This document shows positions 7,343-15,602 of a stretch of 64,000 bases of DNA, piece after piece. Below the pieces are notes generated by a model. It was given only the letters and a program-made list of their open reading frames with translations, was not told the DNA's origin and did no database searches. The DNA is taken from assembly GCF_900091605.1 (NCBI RefSeq), contig NZ_FMCQ01000011.1, positions 1-64,000 on the forward strand, written 5' to 3'. Each line of letters begins with the position of its first letter. Positions within the stretch are counted from its first letter, which is position 1. A program made the position numbers and the translations under genes. The DNA is from Micromonospora tulbaghiae (GTDB lineage: Bacteria; Actinomycetota; Actinomycetes; Mycobacteriales; Micromonosporaceae).

Positions 7343-9346
7343 ATGCCCAAGCGGGTAGTCACGGAACCGGCACGAGACCGGGGGCCCGCGATCCTCGCGC
7401 CGGCCCGATTCGGGGGCTACCCCGGGCCCGTACGGGAAGCGGTGAAGGGCAACGCGCTGTGGCGGTTGCTGCGGACCACCGACGCCAAGCAGATCGGCCT
7501 GCTCTATCTGGTCACGTCGTTCCTGTACTTCATCGTCGGCGGGATCCTGGCGATGGTCATCCGGGTGGAGCTGGCCCGGCCGGGGATGCAGCTCGTCTCC
7601 CCCGAGCAGTACAACCAGATGTTCACCATGCACGGCACGATCATGCTGCTGCTGTTCGCGACACCGATGTTCTTCGGGTTCGCGAACTATCTGGTACCGC
7701 TGCAGATCGGCGCCGCCGATGTGGCGTTCCCCCGGCTCAACGCGTTCGCGTACTGGCTCTACTTCCTCGGCGCGCTGATGGTGATGGGCGGGTTCGCCAC
7801 CCCGGCCGGGGCGGCGGACTTCGGCTGGACCGCGTACACGCCGTTGAGCACCGCGCAGCACTCCCCCGGCGTCGGCGGGAACCTGTGGGTGGTCGGCCTG
7901 GCCGTGTCCGGCCTGGGCACGATCCTCGGCGCGGTAAACCTGATCACCACGATCGTGACGTTACGCGCGCCCGGCATGACCATGTTCCGGATGCCGATCT
8001 TCACCTGGAACGCGCTGCTCACCAGCGTCCTGGTGATCTTCGTGTTCCCGCTGCTGGCCGCCGCGCTGATGGCGCTCGCCTCGGACCGGCTGCTGCACTC
8101 GCACGTGTACGACCCCACCACCGGCGGGCCGATGCTCTGGCAGCACCTGTTCTGGTTCTTCGGCCACCCCGAGGTCTACATCATCGCGCTGCCGTTCTTC
8201 GGCATCATCACCGAGATCATCCCGGTGTTCTCCCGTAAGCCGATCTTCGGCTACACCGGCCTGGTGCTGGCCACCGTCGCCATCACGGTGCTGTCGATGA
8301 CGGTCTGGGCGCACCACATGTTCGCCACCGGGCAGGTGCTGCTGCCGTTCTTCAGCATCCTGAGCTACCTGATCGCGGTGCCCACGGGGGTGAAGTTCTT
8401 CAACTGGATCGGCACCCTGTGGAAGGGGCAGCTCACGTTCGAGACGCCGATGCTGTTCGCCATCGGCTTCCTGGTGACGTTCCTGCTCGGCGGCCTGACC
8501 GGGGTGCTGCTGGCCAGCCCGCCGGTGGACTTCCACGTGCACGACACCTATTTCGTGGTGGCGCACTTCCACTACGTGCTCTTCGGCACCATCGTGTTCG
8601 CCGCGTTCGGCGGCCTCTACTTCTGGTTCCCGAAGATGACCGGGCGGATGCTCGACGAACGGCTGGGGAAGATGCACTTCTGGACCATGTTCATCGGCTT
8701 CCACGCGACGTTCCTGGTGCAGCACTGGCTGGGCAACGAGGGCATGCCCCGCCGCTACGCCGACTACCTGCCCGGCGACGGCTTCACCACGCTGAACATG
8801 ATCTCCAGCATCGGCTCGTTCGTGCTCGGCGCGTCCACCCTGTTCGTGATCTGGAACATCTGGAAGTCCTGGCGGTACGGCGCGATGGTCACAGTGGACG
8901 ACCCGTGGGGCTTCGGCAACTCGCTGGAGTGGGCCACCACCTGCCCGCCGCCGCTGCGCAACTTCGACCGGATGCCGCGCATCCGCTCGGAGCGGCCGGC
9001 GTTCGACCTCAAGTACGGCCCGCTGGTCGCCGACCTGGGCCGGGACCTGCCGCAGCGCACCACGAAGCCGCCGCAGACCTTCCGCGAGGAGATGCACCAC
9101 GAGCGGCACGAGCCGGAGTCGCCGTCGGCCGGCGGCGCGTACGGCGCGCCCGAGGCGGTGGACTACCAGCCCGCGCCGCAGTCCGGCGCCCGCCCGGTGG
9201 AGGTGCCGGCGCCGGAGGAGGTGCGCCGGCCCAGCTTCGAGGAGACCGACGAGCCGGAGGGCAGCGCGCTCAACGCCGAGCGCGACGAGCAGCCGAACGA
9301 CAGGTGGCGGCACCCGCGCGGGCACGAGGACACCCCGGAGAACTGA
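7343..9346 (+). CDS. ctaD: Cytochrome c oxidase subunit I
   Basis: The haem-copper core subunit of the aa3 oxidase, which reduces O2 to water and pumps protons at the plasma membrane. Twelve spans are present; the Cu-B/active-site block is FFGHPEVYIIALP near residue 271 and the haem-ligand helix is HDTYFVVAHFHYVLFG near 400. An unusual hydrophilic Glu/Pro/Arg-rich tail occupies roughly the last 85 residues (575-667), longer than in typical subunit I. ctaC, ctaE and ctaF are not adjacent, so this is a detached copy. GGGGTGAG precedes the ATG. A two-hairpin terminator follows. Confidence 0.97.
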   Translation: MPKRVVTEPARDRGPAILAPARFGGYPGPVREAVKGNALWRLLRTTDAKQIGLLYLVTSFLYFIVGGILAMVIRVELARPGMQLVSPEQYNQMFTMHGTIMLLLFATPMFFGFANYLVPLQIGAADVAFPRLNAFAYWLYFLGALMVMGGFATPAGAADFGWTAYTPLSTAQHSPGVGGNLWVVGLAVSGLGTILGAVNLITTIVTLRAPGMTMFRMPIFTWNALLTSVLVIFVFPLLAAALMALASDRLLHSHVYDPTTGGPMLWQHLFWFFGHPEVYIIALPFFGIITEIIPVFSRKPIFGYTGLVLATVAITVLSMTVWAHHMFATGQVLLPFFSILSYLIAVPTGVKFFNWIGTLWKGQLTFETPMLFAIGFLVTFLLGGLTGVLLASPPVDFHVHDTYFVVAHFHYVLFGTIVFAAFGGLYFWFPKMTGRMLDERLGKMHFWTMFIGFHATFLVQHWLGNEGMPRRYADYLPGDGFTTLNMISSIGSFVLGASTLFVIWNIWKSWRYGAMVTVDDPWGFGNSLEWATTCPPPLRNFDRMPRIRSERPAFDLKYGPLVADLGRDLPQRTTKPPQTFREEMHHERHEPESPSAGGAYGAPEAVDYQPAPQSGARPVEVPAPEEVRRPSFEETDEPEGSALNAERDEQPNDRWRHPRGHEDTPEN

Positions 9347-9355
9347 GATCCGGAC

Positions 9356-9385
9356 GAGGGCCGGCGCCGTCGGGCGCCGGCCCTC
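9356..9385. terminator. Hairpin terminator between convergent ctaD and sigma gene (first)
   Basis: A perfect 13-base-pair stem, GAGGGCCGGCGCC at 9356-9368 and its complement at 9373-9385, with a GTCG loop. It begins 10 bases after the ctaD stop. Confidence 0.75.
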
Positions 9386-9398
9386 TCGTCGTACGCCG

Positions 9399-9429
9399 CG
9401 CGCCGGCTCCCGTGGCGGGAGCCGGCGCG
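9399..9429. terminator. Hairpin terminator between convergent ctaD and sigma gene (second)
   Basis: A perfect 14-base-pair stem, CGCGCCGGCTCCCG at 9399-9412 and its complement at 9416-9429, with a 3-base loop. It lies 14 bases beyond the sigma-factor stop on the minus strand, so the pair of hairpins probably serves both genes. Confidence 0.72.
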
Positions 9430-9443
9430 GTACGTGCGGTGGA

Positions 9444-10577
9444 TCAGTCGGCGGCCGGCAGTCCGGCCGCGGTGAGCGAGCGGCGCACCGCCGGCTGCAC
9501 CCGGGTCAGCCGCAGCGGCACCCCGGTACGCGCGGCGGCCTCCCGGCCGGCCATCAGCGCGGCGATCCCGCCGGCGTCGAAGCCACCGGCGCCGACCAGG
9601 TCGACCACCACCTCGCGGGGTTGCCCGGTGACCGCCTGGAGCACCGCCCGGCGCAACTGGTCCGCGCCGGCCCGGTCCACCTCGCCGCCGACCTCGACGA
9701 CCACCCGGTCGCCGTTCTGCTTCACCGAGATGCGTGCCCTGCCCGGTTCGGCCTCGGCCGCGCCGTTCTGCCAGGGCGGCGGCGCGTCGGCGAGCATCGC
9801 CTGACGCAGCCAGGTCAGCGCCCGCGACAGCAGCCGGGACACGTGCATCTGCGAGATGCCGAACCGGGCGGCGATCTCCGCCTGGGTCTGGTTGCCGTAG
9901 AAGCGCATCGCCAGGATGCGGCGCTCCCGCCACGGCAGCCGGTGCAGCAGGCCGCTGACGGTGACCCGGTCGTCCACCGACTCCAGCGCGTGGTCGGACT
10001 CGCCGACCAGGTCGCCGAACTCGGCCGAGCTCTCCCCGCCCACCGGCGCGTTGAGCGAGGCCGGGCTGTAGCCGGCGGCCGACTCCAGCGCGGCGAGGAT
10101 CTCCTCCTCCGGCGTCTCCAGCCGGGCCGAAAGCTCGGCCACCGTGGGGGCGCGGGACAGCTCGCTGGTCAGCGTCGCCGTCGCCTGGCCCACCTCGAGG
10201 ATCAGGTCCCGCAGCCGGCGCGGCACGTGCACACCCCAGGTGCGGTCGCGGAAGTGCCGTTTGATCTCGCCGACGATGGTGATGGCCGCGTACGCGGTGA
10301 ACGAACCGCGTTCCGGGTCGTACCTGTCGACGGCGTTGACCAGGCCGAGACGGGCCACCTGCTCCAGGTCCTCCAGCGGCTCACCGCGCCCGCGGTAGCG
10401 GCGGGCGAGCCGGCCGGCGAACGGCAGCGCGAACCGGACCAGGTCGTCCCGCGCCTCCTGCCGCCGCTCCGGTGGCAGTCCCTCGATCCGGGCCGCGTAC
10501 GCGAGCGCCGCCGCGTCCAGGTCCTCCAGACCCCGGTCGGTGGTCGGTGGTGTGGGTGTGGTGGTCTGTCCGAACAT
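9444..10577 (-). CDS. SigB/SigF-type sigma factor fused to a C-terminal STAS domain
   Basis: A 377-residue protein. Residues about 20-262 are a group 3 sigma-70 factor: region 2 (LEDLEQVARLGLVNAVDRYD, 68-87; GSFTAYAAITIVGEIKRHFRD, 91-111), region 3 (about 118-165) and region 4 with an HTH (TQAEIAARFGISQMHVSRLL, 231-250). Residues about 283-375 are a STAS domain (anti-anti-sigma fold). The STAS phosphosite, normally DSSG, reads FDAGG (334-337), so it cannot be Ser-phosphorylated. The ATG at 10577 has GAGGGGG five bases upstream. It likely directs the stress promoters found around this window and may be shielded from, or may bait, anti-sigma kinases through the fused domain. Confidence 0.9.
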   Translation of the reverse strand: MFGQTTTPTPPTTDRGLEDLDAAALAYAARIEGLPPERRQEARDDLVRFALPFAGRLARRYRGRGEPLEDLEQVARLGLVNAVDRYDPERGSFTAYAAITIVGEIKRHFRDRTWGVHVPRRLRDLILEVGQATATLTSELSRAPTVAELSARLETPEEEILAALESAAGYSPASLNAPVGGESSAEFGDLVGESDHALESVDDRVTVSGLLHRLPWRERRILAMRFYGNQTQAEIAARFGISQMHVSRLLSRALTWLRQAMLADAPPPWQNGAAEAEPGRARISVKQNGDRVVVEVGGEVDRAGADQLRRAVLQAVTGQPREVVVDLVGAGGFDAGGIAALMAGREAAARTGVPLRLTRVQPAVRRSLTAAGLPAAD

Positions 10578-10625
10578 CCGCGCCCCCTCGCCGAAGAGCC
10601 CCCGCCCGGTCGGAACCGGTCGTGC

Positions 10626-10642
10626 GCGTGGTCGGACCACGC
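10626..10642. promoter_or_regulatory. 17-base palindrome upstream of the sigma-STAS gene
   Basis: GCGTGGTC and GACCACGC flank one central base, a perfect palindrome about 50 bases before the sigma start. It could be an operator or a leader hairpin. No clear -35/-10 pair was seen around it. The remaining bases 10643-10821 carry no convincing gene. Confidence 0.4.
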
Positions 10643-10821
10643 ACCGGGTGAGGAAGTTGGGTTACGTGACGGATACGTCGAAAGCGGTGGCTGCCCGCCG
10701 CACGGCGTCGTGGGCCGTTTCGCGGCGAGCGGTCTTCCCGCTCCGTAGGTACTCAATCACGGACCGCAGGATCGCGAGGAAGTTTCGCCAGGTTGGCCGT
10801 AGAGCCGTTCCCGGCGGCCGG

Positions 10822-12237
10822 TCAGCAGACCAGCAGGCCCTGGTGGGCACCCGCGTCACGTAGCGCGGTGAGGGCCTCGGCCATCCGCAGCGGCAGCGGC
10901 GCGGGCAGGTCGCAGGGCTGGTTGCGCAACACCTCCGTGGCACGTCGGGTGGGTACCGAGGCCACCGGGTAGCCGCGGGCGGCACCCCGGTCCAGGGCCC
11001 GCCTGCGGCGCCCGAAGCCGGCCACCGCCAGCCACTGGGGCAGCCCCGCGTACGCGGGCGAGCGCAGGCCCGGCGGCTCCGGCAGCACGTCCACCGAGCT
11101 GAACGGCTCGCTGCCGGCCAGCCACCACTCGACGCCGGCCACCCGGCGCGCGGTGGCGTTCTCGCACCAGTAGGGCACCAGGCCGGCTCGCAGCACCTGC
11201 GCCGGGTCGAGCAGCCGGCCGCACTCCACCACCAGCCGGTTCCCGGTCTTGCCGGCCCGCCGCAGCCAGCGCCGGTACAGGTCGGCGGTCACCGCGCTCA
11301 GCGCGTCCGGCTGCGGCACGACCACCCGGTGCAGCGGATGGCCGTGCCGGTCGCCCCAGGAGCGGGCGTCGTGCTCGAAACCGGGCTCCACGCCGTGTTC
11401 GGCGAACGCGCCCGCCACCGTGACCTCCGGCGCCTCCCAGCGCGTCTCGTCCCCGCCGGCGGCGCGCAGGACCTGGCCGAGGGCGCGGGCGTCCGGGTGG
11501 AAGTCGACCGGGTCCAGGCCGCCGGCCGGGCAGCCGGCCTGGAAGCTGTGCCCGTCGCCGCAGTCGCGTACCGGCCAGGTGCGGGCGTCGTGCAGCAGCA
11601 GCACCGGCGCGGCCGGTTCGAGCCGGTCGGCCAGGAAGTGCGCGTACGCCTTCGGCAGCGTGCGCCAGCGCACCGCGAACGTCACCGCCGCGCCGGCCGC
11701 CGCACCTCGGCTGGCCGGGCAGTGCACCTGGCGTACGTGTACGCGCGGGTTGCGGTCGAGCAGCCGGGCGGCCAGCGTGGCCCCGTGCGCGAACGCGGCG
11801 TCCGGGCGGTCCACCGCGCCTCGGCTCCACTGCCCGGCGACCTCGAACCCGGCCGGTAGCCAGGGCACGCCGAGCGCCACCGCGAGGTGGGCGGCCGCGC
11901 CGTGCGGCGAGCCGAGCACCACACCCGGCCAGCGCCGGTCCGGGTACTGTCCGGCGAACCACCCGGCCACCCGCTCGGCGTCCACCGCGGCGATCTGGTC
12001 GGCGGTGAGCGCCGCCCGCCCGGCGGCCCGGACGGCGGCGGCACGGCGTACCGGCTCGGGCGCCCCGGTGAGGCGGGACAGCGCGCCCGGATGGCCGAGG
12101 TCGCCGCAGTCGTCGCCGCGCAGCGCCCGGGCGGTCGCGGCGACCAGGACCCGGGCGGCGCTGCCGGGCACCACCACCCGCTCCACGGGCAGCCCCGCGC
12201 CGCTGACCGGCGTCCGTTCGACTCGTTCGCTCACCAC
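10822..12237 (-). CDS. Conserved-looking protein of unknown function
   Basis: A 471-residue soluble protein that I do not recognise. No signal peptide or membrane span is visible. It is rich in Trp, His and Cys-containing segments (HCPASRGAA, WPVRDCGDGHSF, PYWCENATARR, FSSVDVLPEPPGL) and includes a glycine-rich stretch VVLGSPHGAAAHLAVALG. The size and regular domain-like composition suggest a real enzyme or binding protein. The start GTG at 12237 is the first of two consecutive GTG codons and lies nine bases after a candidate sigma-B-type -10 element. It is divergent from the CDGSH gene, and both appear to share stress-type promoters. Confidence 0.7.
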   Translation of the reverse strand: MVSERVERTPVSGAGLPVERVVVPGSAARVLVAATARALRGDDCGDLGHPGALSRLTGAPEPVRRAAAVRAAGRAALTADQIAAVDAERVAGWFAGQYPDRRWPGVVLGSPHGAAAHLAVALGVPWLPAGFEVAGQWSRGAVDRPDAAFAHGATLAARLLDRNPRVHVRQVHCPASRGAAAGAAVTFAVRWRTLPKAYAHFLADRLEPAAPVLLLHDARTWPVRDCGDGHSFQAGCPAGGLDPVDFHPDARALGQVLRAAGGDETRWEAPEVTVAGAFAEHGVEPGFEHDARSWGDRHGHPLHRVVVPQPDALSAVTADLYRRWLRRAGKTGNRLVVECGRLLDPAQVLRAGLVPYWCENATARRVAGVEWWLAGSEPFSSVDVLPEPPGLRSPAYAGLPQWLAVAGFGRRRRALDRGAARGYPVASVPTRRATEVLRNQPCDLPAPLPLRMAEALTALRDAGAHQGLLVC

Positions 12238-12246
12238 GCGGCCCGG

Positions 12247-12272
12247 CTTCCCGTCCCTCTGGGGTCTAAACG
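12247..12272 (-). promoter_or_regulatory. Candidate sigma-B-type promoter of the unknown 471-aa gene
   Basis: On the minus strand: CGTTT, 15 bases, GGGAAG, ending nine bases before the GTG start, so the transcript would be leaderless or nearly so. A fully divergent sister site lies about 120 bases away for the CDGSH gene. Confidence 0.42.
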
Positions 12273-12389
12273 GGGCATCTCCCCACGGGTCAGGACCAAG
12301 GCCCGCCCGGTAACGGCACCGCCCGCGACACCCAGGTACGCCGTCGCGCCGCGTGCCCGCCGTCGCGGGCGCAACAGCGCTCGGGTGCG

Positions 12390-12415
12390 GGTTTGGGCCG
12401 GACCGGGACGGGCAC
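12390..12415 (+). promoter_or_regulatory. Candidate sigma-B-type promoter of the CDGSH gene
   Basis: GGTTT, 15 bases, GGGCAC, ending ten bases before the ATG. The same GGGCAC -10 variant occurs before the haem-oxygenase-like gene and the dehalogenase-like gene. Confidence 0.48.
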
Positions 12416-12425
12416 TGCACCGCGC

Positions 12426-12650
12426 ATGCCCGACGACGAGAGCACCCCGGCGGCGACCATCACCCCGTACCGGGACGGACCACTGCTGGTACGCGGCGAC
12501 TTCGCGCTGGTCACGCCCGAGGGCACGCCGATCGAGACGCGCCGGGGCACCGTCGCGCTGTGCCGGTGCGGCAAGAGCGCGATCAAGCCGTTCTGCGACG
12601 GCACGCACAAGGTGGCGGGCTTCCGCGCCGACAGCGACCGCGAGGGCTGA
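12426..12650 (+). CDS. CDGSH-type iron-sulfur protein
   Basis: A 74-residue protein carrying the CDGSH-like [2Fe-2S] motif: C-x-C-(G)K at 47-50 (LCRCGKSAIKPFCDGTHK), with the second Cys-Asp-Gly-x-His at about 58-62. The three Cys and one His are the cluster ligands of the family. Such small proteins are redox or iron-sulfur transfer factors. It faces a diiron haem-oxygenase-like gene convergently across an inverted-repeat element, and the pairing of these two families suggests a shared iron or redox role (inference). Confidence 0.88.
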   Translation: MPDDESTPAATITPYRDGPLLVRGDFALVTPEGTPIETRRGTVALCRCGKSAIKPFCDGTHKVAGFRADSDREG

Positions 12651-12665
12651 CTCCCACCGCCCCTC

Positions 12666-12744
12666 CCCCGCGATCTTGCACTTGGGCACCCGGCAATCCT
12701 CGCGAACCGGGCACCACGGGGGCCACAACCGCAAGATCGCGGGG
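12666..12744. repeat. Inverted-repeat element, copy A
   Basis: Perfect 14-base arms CCCCGCGATCTTGC (12666-12679) and complement (12731-12744) enclose about 51 bases. The interior shares the string TCGCGAACCGG (12700-12710) with copy B at 24032-24042. The distance between outer GATC motifs is 67 bases, the same as in copy C. It sits between two convergent genes, so it may also terminate transcription. Confidence 0.8.
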
Positions 12745-12755
12745 AACGGGGTGGG

Positions 12756-13802
12756 TCAGGCTGCGGCGAGGACCTCGGCGGGCGGGCGCAGCGAGGACTC
12801 CCCGGCCGACCAGGCGTCGAGCAGGTGCGCGGCGAACAGGGCGTCCACGGCCAGCGCGGCGGCGGCGCCGAACAGCACGTCGGACACGAGCGCCGGCTCG
12901 GCCCGGACCAGCCCGCCGCACATGTCGTACGCGGCGACCTGCTCGTGCACGGCGTCGGCCTCGACGTGCTCGTCGTAGAAGCGCGTGGCCACCGCGTCGA
13001 AGCCGAGCCGGCGCAGCCCGTTGCCGTAGCGGCGGTTCGGCAGCGACGAGGTCATCTCGTACGCGGCCAGGTGCCCGAGCAGTGCCCCGCGCAGCCGCCG
13101 GTGCAGGCCGAACAGCGACATCAGGTTGTTGGTCGCCAGCGTCACCGCCGGCACCCGGTCCAGGTGGGCGGCGTAGCCGGTGTCCAGGCCGAGCCGGTCC
13201 ATCGTGGTGCGGAACAGCTCGGCGTGCATCCGGTCCAGCCGGCCGTTGCCGTACTCGTCGGTCTGGATCTCCACGAGGGCGGCCTTCGCCGGCCCGCCGA
13301 GGCGGGGCAGCGCCCAGCTGTGCGGGTCGGCCTCGCGCAGGTGGTAGATCGAGCGGTGGGTGACGAACTCGCGGAACCGGCCGAGGTCGGCGCGGCGTTG
13401 CAGCGCGGCGGCGAGCGGCGGGCCGTCGTCGGCGGCCACCAGGTCGGCCAGCGCGCCCGGCACGGCGGCCGGCAGCACCGCCGGCGACGGGCCGGCCAGC
13501 TCGCGCAGCGCCGCCTCGAACGGCCGCTCGGCGCGGGCGCGCAGCGCCAGCAGCGACGGCTCCCACTCCCACGCCTCGTCGACGCCGGACCAGCCCCGGT
13601 AGTGCAGCTCGTAGCAGAGGAACAGGGTGAGCTGGAGATCCTCGTCGGTCAGCGGCGCGGCCACCGCGTCGAATGCGGCGCCCAGCCCGGCCGGCAGCTC
13701 CCGGGGAGCGTCGCGCAGCGCGGCCAGCAGCGCGGCGGAGACCGGCCCGCGCGCCGTGGGTAGCGGGGCGGGGCCGTAACGACGGTCGGCGGCGACGGAC
13801 AT
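12756..13802 (-). CDS. Haem-oxygenase-like diiron enzyme (HDO family)
   Basis: A 348-residue all-helical protein of the iron-containing redox enzyme family (haem-oxygenase-like fold). Candidate metal ligands are the Glu/His in ELHYRGWSG near 64, EIQTDEYGNG near 177, HAELFRTT near 193, and the DEHVEADAVHE motif near 277. Family members are non-haem diiron oxidases or oxygenases acting on amino-acid-like or fatty-acid substrates. The ATG at 13802 follows GGGAGG. Its neighbours are the CDGSH protein downstream and a TPP enzyme upstream. Specific substrate unknown. Confidence 0.82.
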   Translation of the reverse strand: MSVAADRRYGPAPLPTARGPVSAALLAALRDAPRELPAGLGAAFDAVAAPLTDEDLQLTLFLCYELHYRGWSGVDEAWEWEPSLLALRARAERPFEAALRELAGPSPAVLPAAVPGALADLVAADDGPPLAAALQRRADLGRFREFVTHRSIYHLREADPHSWALPRLGGPAKAALVEIQTDEYGNGRLDRMHAELFRTTMDRLGLDTGYAAHLDRVPAVTLATNNLMSLFGLHRRLRGALLGHLAAYEMTSSLPNRRYGNGLRRLGFDAVATRFYDEHVEADAVHEQVAAYDMCGGLVRAEPALVSDVLFGAAAALAVDALFAAHLLDAWSAGESSLRPPAEVLAAA

Positions 13803-13834
13803 GGAACCTCCCGGGACGGTTGTGCCTGGTCGCA

Positions 13835-13860
13835 GTGCCCCGGAGTGATCCGGCTAAACG
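13835..13860 (-). promoter_or_regulatory. Candidate sigma-B-type promoter of the diiron-enzyme gene
   Basis: On the minus strand: CGTTT, 15 bases, GGGCAC, 33 bases before the ATG. It overlaps the last codons and stop of the upstream TPP-enzyme gene. Confidence 0.45.
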
Positions 13861-15602
13861 ACCTCGTCCGCCGCGATGGCCTCGGTCTGGATCACCCGCT
13901 CCCGCACCCGGCGGGCGGCGTCCCCGTCGGTCACCAGGCCGCGCAGGTCGGCCAGCGCCGGTTCGGGCGCGTCCAGCGGCACGGCCGGGTCCACCACCGC
14001 CTCCAGGACGGCCGGCCGGTCGGCCGCGAGCACCTCGTCCCAGGCGGGTCCGACCAGGTCCGGCCGGTCCACCCGGACGCCGTGCAGCCCGAGCAGGCGG
14101 GCCCACCCGGCGTACGGCACGTCGGAGCGCCGCCCCCCGGGCGTCCGCCCGCCGCCCACGCCGGACTGGTCCCGGTTGTTCAGCACCAGCACGATCAGGC
14201 GGGGATCGCGCCACCGCGTCCAGTGGTGGGCCACAGTGATCAGCTCGGCCAGGCCGTTGAGCTGCATCGCGCCGTCGCCGAGCAGCGCGAGCACCGGCTC
14301 GTCCGGGCGGGCCAGCTTGGCCGCGACCGCGTACGGCAGGGCGCAGCCCGTCGAGCCGAGCGTGCCGCACAACTGCGCCCGCACCCCCGGCGGCAGCTCC
14401 AGGTGCCGGGCGTACCAGTAGATGACCGAGCCGACGTCGACGGCGACGCCGGCGTGCCGGGGCAGCCGTGCGGACAGCTCGCGGAGCACGAGCTGCGGGT
14501 TGACCGGCTCGGCCGGGGCGGCGGCGCGCTCGGCCGCGGTCTCCCGCCACCGGTCCACCATCTTCTCCACCATGCCGCGCCACTCGCGGTGGGGATTCTC
14601 CGGCACCCGGGTCAGCAGCGCCCGCAGCGTCTCGGCGGCGTCGCCGACGAGCGGCACGTCCACCGGGTAGCGGGTGCCGATGCGCCGGCCGTCGATGTCG
14701 ATCTGGATGGTGCGTACCTGGCCCGGCATCGGGAACCAGTCGGTCCACGGGTCGTTGGTGCCGATCATCAGCAGCGTGTCGCAGGAGCCCATGAGCTGCG
14801 CGGCGGCGGTGGTGCCGACCTCGCCGAGCACGCCGGTGTGGAACGGCAGCCGCTCGTCGAGCACCGGCTTGCCCAGCAGCGACGTGGCGACGCCCGCGCC
14901 GAGCCGGTCGGCGAGCGCGACGATCTCCTCGGCCGCGCCGTGCGCGCCCTGGCCGACGAGCATCGCCACCCGCCGCCCGTTGCCGAGCAGCGACGCGGCG
15001 GCGTCCAGGTCGGCGTCGTGCGGCAGCACCCGGGCCAGCGGCTCGCCGGGCGTCGCGGTGACCACCCCGGCGGTCTGCGGCAGCAGGTCCGGTACGGCGG
15101 TGACCTGCAACGCGCGCGGCAGCACCACGCAGGTCGGGCTGCGGGTCGCCGCGGCGGTACGGAACGCCTGGTCCAGCAGCGTCGGCACCTGTTCCGGGCT
15201 GCGGCCGTAGCGGACGAACTGGTTGCACACGTCGCCGAACAGCCGGCTCAGCCCGATCTCCTCGTGCGCGCCGCCGAGCGGGCCGGTGACGTCCTCGCCG
15301 ATGATCGCGACCACCGGCTTGCTGTCGAGCTTGGCGTCGTAGAGCCCGTTGAGCAGGTGCACCGCGCTCGGGCCCTGGGTCGCCAGGCACACCCCGACGC
15401 CGCCGGTGAACTTCGCGTGCCCGGTGGCCATGTACGAGGCGGTCTCCTCGTGCCGGGCGGGAACGAAAGCCGGGTCCCCGCCCGCGTCGTCGAGCGCGCC
15501 CACGAGCGGGGCGATCGCCGCGCCCGGACAGCCGAAGACCCGCGGCACCCGCCAGGCCCGCAGGCGTTCGACCACCAGGTCGGCGACGATGCGCTCAGCC
15601 AT
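13854..15602 (-). CDS. Thiamine-pyrophosphate enzyme, pyruvate oxidase/PoxB-like
   Basis: A 582-residue three-domain TPP enzyme. The N-terminal PYR domain has the catalytic Glu in RHEETASYMATGHAKFTG (50-67). The central domain (about 195-340) is followed by the C-terminal TPP domain with GDGAMQLNG near 441 and its LNN ligand about 27 residues later. The C-terminal part resembles pyruvate dehydrogenase (quinone)/pyruvate oxidase and acetolactate-synthase-like proteins, so decarboxylation of a 2-oxo acid is expected. The start overlaps the end of the baeRF gene by 8 bases, implying coupled translation. Confidence 0.88.
   Translation of the reverse strand: MAERIVADLVVERLRAWRVPRVFGCPGAAIAPLVGALDDAGGDPAFVPARHEETASYMATGHAKFTGGVGVCLATQGPSAVHLLNGLYDAKLDSKPVVAIIGEDVTGPLGGAHEEIGLSRLFGDVCNQFVRYGRSPEQVPTLLDQAFRTAAATRSPTCVVLPRALQVTAVPDLLPQTAGVVTATPGEPLARVLPHDADLDAAASLLGNGRRVAMLVGQGAHGAAEEIVALADRLGAGVATSLLGKPVLDERLPFHTGVLGEVGTTAAAQLMGSCDTLLMIGTNDPWTDWFPMPGQVRTIQIDIDGRRIGTRYPVDVPLVGDAAETLRALLTRVPENPHREWRGMVEKMVDRWRETAAERAAAPAEPVNPQLVLRELSARLPRHAGVAVDVGSVIYWYARHLELPPGVRAQLCGTLGSTGCALPYAVAAKLARPDEPVLALLGDGAMQLNGLAELITVAHHWTRWRDPRLIVLVLNNRDQSGVGGGRTPGGRRSDVPYAGWARLLGLHGVRVDRPDLVGPAWDEVLAADRPAVLEAVVDPAVPLDAPEPALADLRGLVTDGDAARRVRERVIQTEAIAADEVV

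Noticed and set aside
5438..7861. Long minus-strand frame of about 800 codons
   Set aside because: Antisense to GT4, DUF4383, STAS-HATPase and ctaD, all with clear motifs; Arg/Gln/His-rich shadow.
10662..10790. Short minus-strand frame with EYLRSGKTARRETAHDAVRR
   Set aside because: Looks protein-like and has lower GC at third positions, but there is no start with a ribosome site and no recognisable family; could be a remnant, not reported as a gene.
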